Below, in pieces: positions 35,900 through 43,788 of a stretch of 64,000 nucleotides of DNA. The stretch is taken from assembly GCF_024451105.1 (NCBI RefSeq), contig NZ_JANGEY010000005.1, forward strand, positions 1-64,000, written 5' to 3'. Below the pieces are notes generated by a model. That model searched no databases. It was given only the letters and a program-made list of their open reading frames with translations, and was not told the DNA's origin. The DNA comes from Stutzerimonas stutzeri (lineage in GTDB: Bacteria; Pseudomonadota; Gammaproteobacteria; Pseudomonadales; Pseudomonadaceae). The translations under genes were made by a program, and so were the position numbers. Within the stretch, counting starts at the first letter, position 1. Every line of letters begins with the position of its first letter.

Positions 35900-36319
35900 T
35901 CAGTCGCGGGGCGTATCCCGGTCGCCGTGCGCGCCACAGGCGAGGCTGTGCAGGATCGGGCAGTCCGGGCGCTGGTCGCCTTGGCAGTGCTCGACCAGCT
36001 CGCGGAGGCTGTCGCGCAGGCTGGCCAGCTCGGCGATCCGGCGCTCGAGGCCGGCGATGTGTTCGAGGGCCAGCGACTTGACGTCGGCGCTGGCGCGCTG
36101 GCGGTCCTGCCACAGCTCCAGCAGGCGGCCGATCTCCTCCAGGGAGAAGCCGAGGTCGCGGGCGCGACGGATGAAGGTCAGGCGGTGCAGGTCCTGCTCG
36201 CCGTAGCGGCGATAGCCGTTGTCGCCGCGTCCGGCCGGCTGCAGCAGGCCGATGCTCTCGTAGTGGCGGATCATCTTGGCGCTGAGCCCGGAGTGGCGCG
36301 CAGCCTGGCCGATGTTCAT
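35900..36319 (-). CDS. cueR: copper-responsive MerR-family regulator CueR
   Basis: CueR activates copper-export genes on binding Cu(I). The 139-residue protein has the MerR winged helix (MNIGQAARHSGLSAKMIRHYE) and a dimerisation helix. The metal loop has Cys120 and Cys128 in DCPILHSLACGAHGD, with the spacing and the CPI context of E. coli Cys112 and Cys120. No copper exporter gene is adjacent, so its targets lie elsewhere. A likely operator for its own promoter is at 36369-36391. A short hairpin (CCCGCGAC/GTCGCGGG, 35890-35910) overlaps its 3' end. Confidence 0.9.
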   Translation of the reverse strand: MNIGQAARHSGLSAKMIRHYESIGLLQPAGRGDNGYRRYGEQDLHRLTFIRRARDLGFSLEEIGRLLELWQDRQRASADVKSLALEHIAGLERRIAELASLRDSLRELVEHCQGDQRPDCPILHSLACGAHGDRDTPRD

Positions 36320-36368
36320 GGCGGACTCCCTGCAGGTGCGAAAAAGGTGGCTGAGGACGGCAAGGATC

Positions 36369-36391
36369 GACCTTGCCATGGGGGCAGGGTC
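36369..36391 (-). promoter_or_regulatory. CueR-type operator upstream of cueR
   Basis: GACCTTGCC and GGCAGGGTC form a 9-5-9 dyad with one mismatch, 50 bases before the cueR ATG. On the minus strand the sequence begins TTGACCCTGCC, so the dyad starts inside a TTGACC -35-like element, the usual position for MerR-family proteins in a stretched spacer. Autoregulation is inferred. Confidence 0.68.
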
Positions 36392-36588
36392 AAGCGCCAC
36401 GTGGCGCATGGCCCGGCTTGCCGGCAAGGGCCACGACCGACCGAATCCACCCGCCGCCAGCGCATCTGCAAAAAAGTACCTGCGATCCGCAAAAAACTCC
36501 TAACCCCTCCTGCCCGCCCCGTCTAACTTCAAATCACGGCAGACGAACTGCCGGGGCAAAAAGATGACCTGAAGCGGGGTATGGAAAA

Positions 36589-36780
36589 ATGGAAATCAAA
36601 GGAATCAAAGAGGCAGTGGTCAAGTTCATCAAGGATGAAGAGGGTTTGACGATCGTGGAGTATGCGGTGGCGGGTGGGCTTATCACGCTCGGCGCAGTTG
36701 CTGCGTTTATTACTCTCGGCGAGAACGTGGATACTCAGATCACCTGTCTGGGAAATGCCGTCTTGGGTAATGATTGCTGA
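36589..36780 (+). CDS. flp: Flp-type pilin prepilin
   Basis: The 63-residue protein is the major subunit of the Flp (tight adherence) pilus. A short leader ends in Gly and is followed by the Flp motif: cleavage between G and L in EEGLTIVEY, with Glu at +5 and Tyr at +6, then a hydrophobic helix (AVAGGLITLGAVAAFITLG). Two cysteines in the short tail (TCLG, NDC) could form a disulphide. It heads the tad locus and is less GC-rich than most neighbours. A small hairpin (CGGCAG/CTGCCG, 36537-36553) lies in the 5' leader. Confidence 0.93.
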   Translation: MEIKGIKEAVVKFIKDEEGLTIVEYAVAGGLITLGAVAAFITLGENVDTQITCLGNAVLGNDC

Positions 36781-36829
36781 TGCGGATAGTCGGCAGATAA
36801 TAATTAATTTTTCATTTTGGGGGGCTCCA

Positions 36830-37324
36830 ATGCTGATTGCATTGATATCAGCGCTCCTCCTGGGGGCGGTGATTTACGACGTGGTAAGTCACCGACTCCC
36901 CAACTATTACCTGTTGCTGATCGCCGTTGCCGGATTTTCCGGCCAGGTTTGGCTGGCCGGGACGGGTGGGGCGCTGTCGGCAGGTGGGGGATTGCTGACC
37001 GGTCTGGCGCTGTTCCTGCCCTTTTACGTACTGGGGGGGATGGCCGCAGGAGACGTCAAGTTGATGGCCGCCGTCGGTACCTTTCTCGGGGCGGCCACGA
37101 CCTTGTGGGCGGCGGCTTATACGCTGATGTTCGGCGCCGCCATCGGAATTGTCTATCTCGTCTACAGGGGGCAATTCGGCAATCTGCTCGTACGTTACTG
37201 GGCGATGGCCGCCACGCGCAGTCGAATATCGGCTGCGGACGGCGATGCGGCCAGGCACCGTTTCCCATATGCGCTCGCCATCGCTGCAGGAACCATGACC
37301 AGCCTGTATTGGACGCCGCTTTAA
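36830..37324 (+). CDS. tadV: prepilin peptidase TadV/CpaA family
   Basis: The 164-residue membrane aspartyl protease processes Flp and the TadE/F pseudopilins. The two catalytic Asp residues are in IYDVVSHRLPN near residue 18 and in the GxGD-like AAGDVKLMAAVG near residue 72. About five membrane spans are visible. The chosen ATG follows a GGGGG-rich ribosome site and starts directly with the first span. Homologous to FppA of P. aeruginosa. Confidence 0.92.
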   Translation: MLIALISALLLGAVIYDVVSHRLPNYYLLLIAVAGFSGQVWLAGTGGALSAGGGLLTGLALFLPFYVLGGMAAGDVKLMAAVGTFLGAATTLWAAAYTLMFGAAIGIVYLVYRGQFGNLLVRYWAMAATRSRISAADGDAARHRFPYALAIAAGTMTSLYWTPL

Positions 37325-37354
37325 ACAACTTTCACGGAAACCAGGGAGCAGGCC

Positions 37355-38710
37355 ATGAATACGCCAGGACTTGCCAGGGTCGAAGGCTCCGGAGTAGATA
37401 GGGAAAGCACGGGCTCCGGCGATTTGATGAATGTCGCACAGCCGCGCACAGTGGCGGAAACCGGACTGTCCGAGCCGCTGCTGGTCGATCTGCTCTGCAA
37501 GCACCTCTATGACGCCGGCAGCCTGGACACCGGCCGGCTGATCGAGCGCCTGGCGCTGCCGGGGCCGGTGCTGGACGAACTGCTGGCGTTCCTGCGCAAG
37601 GACGGGCGCATCGAGGTGCTCGGCCAGGCCGGCAACGGCGGCCTGCGCTACGGCCTGACCGAAAGGGGCCGCAGCAGTGCCCGCGATGCCCTGGCGCGCG
37701 CCGGCTACATCGGTCCTGCGCCCTATCCGGTCGAACGCTACCGCGAGCTGCTCCGCGCCCAGACCATCCACCATGGCGGAGTGACCGCCGATGAGATGCA
37801 GCAGGCGTTCGACGGCGTGGTACTGCATGGCGGCATGCTCGACCAGCTCGGCGCCGCGCTCAACTCCGGGCGGGCGATCATGATCTACGGGCCTGCCGGC
37901 ACCGGCAAGACCTTCATCAGCAGCAAGCTGATCCGCCTGTTCGGCGAGGCGATCTGGGTGCCGCACGCCATCGCCATCGGCGAGGCGATCATCGAGGTGT
38001 TCGACCCGCAGGTGCACAAGCGGGTCGAGGACGAGGCGCCCAGGCCGAGTCTGCGCCTCGACCTGGGGCACGACCGCCGCCTGCTGCGCTGCAAGCGTCC
38101 GGTGGTGGTCACCGGCGGCGAGCTGACCATGGATCAGCTGGATATCCGCTACGACCCCTACACCCGCCAGTACCAGGCGCCGCTGCAGCTCAAGGCCAGC
38201 AACGGCATGTTCATCATCGACGACATGGGCCGCCAGCGCATGGCGCCGGCCGAGCTGCTCAACCGCTGGATCGTGCCGATGGAGGAAAAGAAAGACTTCC
38301 TCAACCTCGGCGGCGGCCGCCACTGTGAACTACCTTTTGACCTGATCCTGGTGTTCTCCACGAACCTCGATCCGCTGCAGCTCGCGGACGAGGCCTTCCT
38401 GCGCCGGATCGGCTACAAGCTGCATTTCGACTACCTGACCCGCGACGAATACGAGCGTATCTGGCGTCAGGAAGTGGAAAGCCTGGGCATCCCCTTCGAT
38501 CCGCTGCTGCTGCGTTACGTGATCGAGGGCCTGCATCAACCGGAAAAGGTGCCGCTGGCACCCTGCCACCCGCGCGATCTGCTGGGCATGGCGAGGGACC
38601 GGCAGCGTTATCAGGGGCGCTCCGGGCCGCTGACGCCGCAGGAGCTTGAGTGGGCCTGGCGCAACTACTTCGTCCGCCTGCCGGGTGCCGAGCAAGGAGA
38701 AAGACCATGA
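37355..38710 (+). CDS. AAA+ ATPase with N-terminal winged-helix region, tad-linked
   Basis: The 451-residue protein is not a standard core Tad component. Residues about 35-115 look like a winged helix (LLVDLLCKHLYDAGSL, then VLDELLAFLRKDGRIEVLG and GLRYGLTERGR). An AAA+ module follows, with Walker A in YGPAGTGKTF near residue 180, Walker B in MFIIDDMGRQ near residue 285, and sensor-like VFSTNLDP. The order tadV-ATPase-rcpC, with a stop-start overlap (ATGA) with rcpC, shows it belongs to the locus. It could remodel or recruit pilus parts, or act in regulation; no function is known to me. A second ATG 24 codons downstream is possible. Confidence 0.75.
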   Translation: MNTPGLARVEGSGVDRESTGSGDLMNVAQPRTVAETGLSEPLLVDLLCKHLYDAGSLDTGRLIERLALPGPVLDELLAFLRKDGRIEVLGQAGNGGLRYGLTERGRSSARDALARAGYIGPAPYPVERYRELLRAQTIHHGGVTADEMQQAFDGVVLHGGMLDQLGAALNSGRAIMIYGPAGTGKTFISSKLIRLFGEAIWVPHAIAIGEAIIEVFDPQVHKRVEDEAPRPSLRLDLGHDRRLLRCKRPVVVTGGELTMDQLDIRYDPYTRQYQAPLQLKASNGMFIIDDMGRQRMAPAELLNRWIVPMEEKKDFLNLGGGRHCELPFDLILVFSTNLDPLQLADEAFLRRIGYKLHFDYLTRDEYERIWRQEVESLGIPFDPLLLRYVIEGLHQPEKVPLAPCHPRDLLGMARDRQRYQGRSGPLTPQELEWAWRNYFVRLPGAEQGERP

Positions 38711-39516
38711 GTTCCCGCACATTGATGTTGATCGCGCTGTCGATGGTGTTCGGCTTGGGTGCCGCCTGGATGGCCAACAACTGGCTGACGGCGCGCATGA
38801 ACGCCGGCACCGATACCAACATGCAGAACGTGGTGGTGGCGGCGGTGGAGATTCCCTTCGGCCAGATGGTCGAGGCCCAGCACGTCAAGCTGGTGGCGAT
38901 GCCGAAGGGCACGGCGCCGGGCGACTCCTTCGACGCGGTGGACAAGGTCACCGGGCGCATCGCCACCTTCACCCTGCTGCAGGGCGACGTCCTGCGCAGT
39001 GCACGGCTGGCCGAGCACCTCGGGGGCAGCACCCTGGCCTCGCTGATCGAACCGAACAAGCGGGCCATCTCGGTGCGGGTGGACGACGTGGTAGGGGTCG
39101 GCGGTTTCCTCCTGCCGGGCAACCGCGTCGACGTGCTGGCCACCAAGAAGACCTCCGGCTCCGGTAACGACGCCAAGTCGGAAACCATTCTCGAGGATCT
39201 GCGCGTGCTGGCCGTCGACCAGACCGCCAGCACCGACAAGACCCAGCCGGTGGTGGTGCGCGCGGTCACCCTGGAGATGACTCCGGAGGAGGCCGAGGTG
39301 CTGGTCAAGGCTCAGACCGAGGGCAAGCTGCAGCTGGCGCTGCGCAACCCGCTGGAAGAGAAGAAGGCGCCGGCTCCCAAGCCTGAGCCGGTGGTGGCAG
39401 TGGCGCCGCCGGCGCCCAAGCCCAAGCCGGTCGTGCGGCGTCCCGCCGGCGATGGTCTGGGTCAGGTCACCATCATCCGCGGCACCGAGGTGGAGAAGGT
39501 CAGCGTACAGCGTTAG
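38707..39516 (+). CDS. rcpC: Flp pilus assembly protein RcpC/CpaB
   Basis: The 269-residue protein is the periplasmic partner of the outer-membrane secretin. It has one N-terminal membrane anchor (LMLIALSMVFGLGAAW), then a SAF-like domain (VVVAAVEIPFGQMVEAQHVKL), and the RcpC/CpaB block RAISVRVDDVVGVGGFLLPGNRVDVL near residue 118. The C-terminus is Pro/Lys/Val-rich (PKPEPVVAVAPPAPKPKP), like a wall-spanning linker. Confidence 0.92.
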   Translation: MSSRTLMLIALSMVFGLGAAWMANNWLTARMNAGTDTNMQNVVVAAVEIPFGQMVEAQHVKLVAMPKGTAPGDSFDAVDKVTGRIATFTLLQGDVLRSARLAEHLGGSTLASLIEPNKRAISVRVDDVVGVGGFLLPGNRVDVLATKKTSGSGNDAKSETILEDLRVLAVDQTASTDKTQPVVVRAVTLEMTPEEAEVLVKAQTEGKLQLALRNPLEEKKAPAPKPEPVVAVAPPAPKPKPVVRRPAGDGLGQVTIIRGTEVEKVSVQR

Positions 39517-39602
39517 CGAGTCGTTGCGGCAGGCGGGCGCCGCATAGCGGCCGCACCCGAGGAAGGCAGGCAAGCGTTGATAAAAAGACGAAGGAGCAGG
39601 TC

Positions 39603-41114
39603 ATGGACACGATCCACAGGTGGGGGGCGCATGCGCTGTGCACGCTGGGCGCCTGGCTGTTGCTGTCGCTGGCGGTGCAGGCCGCCGAACCCGGAGCGCC
39701 CGGTGCGGGCGTGCCGGCCGGAGGCATCACCAATATCGAGGTGCCGATCTACAAGTCGCGGGTGCTGACGACCCGGGCGCCGGTGCGCAGGGTCTCCATC
39801 GGTAATCCGGAGATCGCCGACGTGCTGGTCACCAACTCGCGCGAGCTGTACATGCTCGGACGCTCCCTGGGCAGCACCAACGTGCTGCTCTGGGATGGCA
39901 ACGGCCGGCTGGTGGACAGTCTCGATCTCGAGGTGGTGCACGATCTGGGCGCGCTGAAGAGCAAGCTGCACGAGCTGATGCCCAACGAGCGGATCTCGGT
40001 GTTCAGCGCCCAGGGAGCCCTGGTGCTGCGTGGCCAGGTATCCAGTGCGGCGGCCATGGATACCGCGGTCAAGGTGGCCAAGACCTATACCGCGCAGAGC
40101 AAGAGCATCGCCCAGGGCAAGGCCGAGGCGGCGCAGACGGCGCCGAGCAAGAAGCTCGAGGTGATCAACCTGCTCACCGTCGGCGGCAGCCAGCAGGTGA
40201 TGCTCGAGGTCAAGGTGGCCGAGATGCAGCGCAACCTGTTCAAGTCGCTGAACGTGCGCTTCAACGCCCTGGACTTCGGCTCCTCCAGGCGCTGGTCGAC
40301 CGGTGGCTTCAACAATGGCCAGGGGCTGGGCTTCAACGAGGACGGCGCGCTCGATCCGACGACCCTGATCGGCAATGGCAAGGGCATCCTCGGCCAGTTC
40401 CTGTCCGACAACTTCCTGTTCAACGTGGTGCTGGAGGCGGCCAAGGACAACGGTTCGGCCAAGGTGCTCGCCGAGCCGACGCTGACCACCCTGACCGGCC
40501 AGCAGGCCGAGTTCATCTCCGGCGGCGAGTTCCCGGTGCCGATCACCGAGGACGACGGCATCACCATCGAGTACAAGGAATTCGGCGTCGGGGTGAAGTT
40601 CCTGCCGACGGTGCTCGACTCCGGCCGGATCAACCTCAACCTCAACGTCTCGGTCAGCGAGCTTTCCAATGCCAACGCGCTGACCCTGGACACCGGCCTG
40701 AACAGCGTGCTCGGCCAGGGCGTGTCGCAGTTCATCCCCTCGCTGACCAAGCGCAGTGCGCAGTCCACCGTCGAGCTGGGCAACGGCCAGACCATCGCCA
40801 TCGCCGGTCTGATCAACGAGACCACGCGCGACTTCGTCAGCAAGTTCCCGGGGCTGGGCGACGTGCCGGTGCTCGGCCACCTGTTCCGCAGCCAGGAATA
40901 CCTGAGCGGCGAAACCGAACTGGTGATCCTGGTGACTCCGCATCTGGCCAAGCCGGTGGACGCCAGGGCCGTGCGCTTGCCGACCGAGCGTTTCGTCGAA
41001 CCCAGCGACCTGGACTTCTACCTGCTCGGCAAGACCAAGGGCAATGCGCCGGGGCGCAGCGTGCCGGTCAGCCTGGGCGTCAGCGAAGGCCGCTTCGGCC
41101 ACGATCTGGACTGA
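39603..41114 (+). CDS. rcpA: Flp pilus secretin RcpA/CpaC
   Basis: The 503-residue protein forms the outer-membrane channel of the Tad apparatus. It has a signal peptide (LLLSLAVQAAEP, cut near residue 28), an N-terminal secretin N0-like domain (RVSIGNPEIADVLV), a BON-like segment, and a secretin core ending in VGVKFLPTVLDSGRINL, IAIAGLINE and PGLGDVPVLGHLFRS, all hallmarks of type II/IV secretins. An AAGGAGC site precedes the ATG. Confidence 0.95.
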   Translation: MDTIHRWGAHALCTLGAWLLLSLAVQAAEPGAPGAGVPAGGITNIEVPIYKSRVLTTRAPVRRVSIGNPEIADVLVTNSRELYMLGRSLGSTNVLLWDGNGRLVDSLDLEVVHDLGALKSKLHELMPNERISVFSAQGALVLRGQVSSAAAMDTAVKVAKTYTAQSKSIAQGKAEAAQTAPSKKLEVINLLTVGGSQQVMLEVKVAEMQRNLFKSLNVRFNALDFGSSRRWSTGGFNNGQGLGFNEDGALDPTTLIGNGKGILGQFLSDNFLFNVVLEAAKDNGSAKVLAEPTLTTLTGQQAEFISGGEFPVPITEDDGITIEYKEFGVGVKFLPTVLDSGRINLNLNVSVSELSNANALTLDTGLNSVLGQGVSQFIPSLTKRSAQSTVELGNGQTIAIAGLINETTRDFVSKFPGLGDVPVLGHLFRSQEYLSGETELVILVTPHLAKPVDARAVRLPTERFVEPSDLDFYLLGKTKGNAPGRSVPVSLGVSEGRFGHDLD

Positions 41115-41121
41115 GGGGAGC

Positions 41122-41397
41122 ATGGAGATGAAAGCACTAATTGCGTTGCTGCTGCTGGCCTCCCTGGCCGGCTGCATGACCTACGAGGAAGGCCGGGTCG
41201 GCTCGCTGGGCTACACGGTATACGCCACCCACTATCAGCAGATCGCCGACAGGGAGATGGCAGCCAACCCGGGTACCGAGGTCTCGCCGACGGGCGTCGA
41301 TGGGCCGCTGACGGAGAAGGTCATGGACGATTTTCGCGGCGTGACGGGCGACGCCAGGCAGGTCGCCCAGCCGATCCAGATCAACGTCGGCAACTGA
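41122..41397 (+). CDS. small lipoprotein of the tad locus
   Basis: The 91-residue protein has a lipoprotein signal ending LASLAGC with the lipid Cys near residue 18. The rest is short and polar and has no recognised domain. It occupies the place where other tad loci encode RcpB/CpaD, a pilotin-like outer-membrane lipoprotein, but is much shorter. A pilotin or secretin-stabilising role is a guess from position. An alternative start is the ATG two codons downstream. Confidence 0.75.
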   Translation: MEMKALIALLLLASLAGCMTYEEGRVGSLGYTVYATHYQQIADREMAANPGTEVSPTGVDGPLTEKVMDDFRGVTGDARQVAQPIQINVGN

Positions 41398-41428
41398 TGT
41401 CGGGATAACAGTGTGTGAGGTAGCCGCC

Positions 41429-42769
41429 ATGCGTCCCCTGACTGGAAATAACTTCAAGCAGCATTGGCCCGGTAGTCAGAAGGGGGGCGTCATGGTGCTG
41501 GTGGTCATCGCCCTGGCCGCCATGCTGCTCATGGGGGCGCTGGCCCTCGACGGCGGCCACATGCTGCTCAACAAGACCCGCCTGCAGAACGCCGTGGATG
41601 CCGCGGCACTGAGCGGAGCGAAGACGTTGCAGCAGTCGTTCGGCGCCGGCAACGCTTCCAGCCTGGCGCGCGACGCCGCTCTGGACACCCTGGCGCGCAA
41701 CGCCGCCGCCGATGGCAACGGCGAACTGGCCAGGGCCATCGGGGCAGCCGGGATCGGGGCGTTCGCCGTGGTCGAGCTGTCCAACAGCGTCTACGGACCC
41801 TTCTCCTTCCCGGGGCCGGCCAATGCCAGCTACGTGCGGGTGTCGGTGCCGGACTTCCCTCTGGTGGGCATCTTCTGGAATGCCGCGCGCATGCTGGGCA
41901 GCGGGGCGTTGGGCGAGAAGGCGGTGGCGGCGGTCGCGACCGCCGGCCCCAGCCCGTCTGCCAGCCCCTGCAAGATCGAGCCGATTCTGGTCTGTGGCGA
42001 CCCGAACCAGAATCCTGCCAATGGAGCCTCCTCCTTCTGGGGCTACGGCTACGGTGACCTCGAGGTGCTGAAGAGTGCCGCCGGCAACACCCCAGCCATC
42101 GGCCCGGGCAACTTCCAGCTGTTGCGCCTGGATGGGGCGGCCGGTGCCAACGACTTGCGCACAGCGCTGGCTGGCGGCATCGAGCGGTGCAATGTGGTGG
42201 GAGAACTCGTGGACACCGAGCCCGGCAACACCGTTGGGCCGGTGGCGCAGGGGCTGAACACCCGCTTCGGCGAGTACAACGGTCCGGGTATGAACGCCAC
42301 CAGCTATCCGCCGGACTGGGTCACCGAGTTCAGCACGCCCAAGATGACCTACGACGGCACCAACATCCTGCATCAGGGGCAGGTCGTCAGCTCCAGCGGT
42401 GGCGACCTCTCGGCTGGCAGCACGCAGCTCTACGACATCAATGACTGGATGAGAGACAGCGCCGCCTGCGCAACCTCAGGTAGCTGTGCCGGTACCTACG
42501 AGCGCCGCATGCTGAATATCGTCATCGGCAACTGCAACGGTGTCTCCGGCGGGCAGGTCGAGGTGCCGGTGCTGGACTTCGGCTGCTTCTTCATGCTGCA
42601 GACCGTAAACCAGCAGGGCAATCAGGCCCAGGTATTCGGCCAGTTCGCCAGGGAGTGTGAGGGCGATGGGGTGGCCGGGCCGGCACCGACCGAGGATACC
42701 GGGCCGGTGATCATCCAGCTGTACAAGACCTACATCGACAACAACCGTACGCCAAGTACCGACTCTTGA
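41429..42769 (+). CDS. tadG: TadG-like pseudopilin with C-terminal exported domain
   Basis: The 446-residue protein begins with a basic leader and one long hydrophobic helix (GGVMVLVVIALAAMLLMGALALDGGH) followed by RLQNAVDAAALSGAK, the pattern shared by TadG-like proteins. The large exported part (from about residue 60) contains eight or so cysteines in the contexts SPCKIEPILVC, ERCNVV, AACATSGSCAG, GNCNG, FGCFF and RECEG, so it is probably disulphide-stabilised. It may sit at the pilus tip or base. tadE and tadF follow directly. Confidence 0.85.
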   Translation: MRPLTGNNFKQHWPGSQKGGVMVLVVIALAAMLLMGALALDGGHMLLNKTRLQNAVDAAALSGAKTLQQSFGAGNASSLARDAALDTLARNAAADGNGELARAIGAAGIGAFAVVELSNSVYGPFSFPGPANASYVRVSVPDFPLVGIFWNAARMLGSGALGEKAVAAVATAGPSPSASPCKIEPILVCGDPNQNPANGASSFWGYGYGDLEVLKSAAGNTPAIGPGNFQLLRLDGAAGANDLRTALAGGIERCNVVGELVDTEPGNTVGPVAQGLNTRFGEYNGPGMNATSYPPDWVTEFSTPKMTYDGTNILHQGQVVSSSGGDLSAGSTQLYDINDWMRDSAACATSGSCAGTYERRMLNIVIGNCNGVSGGQVEVPVLDFGCFFMLQTVNQQGNQAQVFGQFARECEGDGVAGPAPTEDTGPVIIQLYKTYIDNNRTPSTDS

Positions 42770-42820
42770 TTCATTGTCGTTACCTGGTTGCCGGGCGTAT
42801 ATCCGGCAAGGAAGGGGATT

Positions 42821-43288
42821 ATGCGTGCTCACCCATTCAAGGCGGGACGGACCCAGCGGGGCGTGGCCATGGTCGAGTTCACCATCACCCTGCCGCTGCT
42901 GCTCCTGCTGCTGCTGGCGATAGCCGAGCTTGGCCGCATGCTCTACCACTACAACAACCTGCTGCAGGCCAATCGCGATGCGGTGCGCTACGTGGCCGGG
43001 CGGGCCTGGAACGGCAACCTGGGGACGGTGGAAATCGGCGCCGTACTGGAAGCTCGGACCAAGAATCTTGCCGTCTACGGCTCGCCGACGCCGCGCCCCG
43101 GTCAAGAGGTGGTGCCCGGGCTGACCACCGCGGATGTGCAGGTCAGCACGGCGGGCGCCGAACATGTTCAGGTCAGCATCCGCTACGTGTTCCGCCCGGT
43201 GATCGGCGAGGGGCTGCCGGCGATCATCGGCGATGCCCTGCCGCTGCGCTTTCCGCTGGTCGCCACTACCGTCATGAGGGGGCTGTGA
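42821..43288 (+). CDS. tadE: TadE-like pseudopilin
   Basis: The 155-residue protein has the TadE N-terminus: RGVAMVEFTITLPLLLLLLLAIAELGRM, with the prepilin-type cleavage probably before the hydrophobic helix and a Glu at position +5. The rest is a compact exported domain. A GGAAGGGG site lies before the ATG. It overlaps tadF by one base (TGATG). Confidence 0.9.
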   Translation: MRAHPFKAGRTQRGVAMVEFTITLPLLLLLLLAIAELGRMLYHYNNLLQANRDAVRYVAGRAWNGNLGTVEIGAVLEARTKNLAVYGSPTPRPGQEVVPGLTTADVQVSTAGAEHVQVSIRYVFRPVIGEGLPAIIGDALPLRFPLVATTVMRGL

Positions 43289-43788
43289 TGAAGAGGAAAC
43301 ACATGGGCGGCCTGTATGTGGTGGAGTTCGCCATCATCGGCTCGTTGCTGCTGGTCCTGCTGTTCGGCGTTCTGGAGATGGGCCGGCTGTACTTCACGGT
43401 CAACGGTCTGAGCGAGGTGGTGCGGCGAGGCGCCCGGCTGGCCGCCGTCTGCGACATACGCGACGAGCGTATCCTGCGCCGGGCGATCTTCAGCGACATC
43501 AACAACGGCGGCCCCAGTTCGCTGATCGGCTACCTGGAGACCGCCCACCTGAACCTGGTCTACCTGGACGAGAACGGTAACGTGGTGGCCAACCCGAACG
43601 ACCTGACGGGGGCCAACGGTTTTCGCGCCATCCGCTACGTGCAGTTGAGGGTCGATGCCTTCCCCTTCGAGCTGCTGATTCCTGGCTTCCGCGGTGTGTT
43701 CACCCTGCCGGCGTTCCGATCGACCATCCCACGCGAAAGTCTCGGCCGGCATGCCGAGAACGTTCTTCCGGAGATCACGCCATGCTGA
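43288..43788 (+). CDS. tadF: TadF/TadE-like pseudopilin
   Basis: The 166-residue protein repeats the TadE plan: MGGLYVVEFAIIGSLLLVLLFGVLEMGR with Glu in the helix, then RRGARLAAVC and an exported domain. It overlaps the start of tadZ by 7 bases. TadF assignment rests on order after TadE; both belong to the same pseudopilin family and their labels could be exchanged. Confidence 0.86.
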   Translation: MKRKHMGGLYVVEFAIIGSLLLVLLFGVLEMGRLYFTVNGLSEVVRRGARLAAVCDIRDERILRRAIFSDINNGGPSSLIGYLETAHLNLVYLDENGNVVANPNDLTGANGFRAIRYVQLRVDAFPFELLIPGFRGVFTLPAFRSTIPRESLGRHAENVLPEITPC

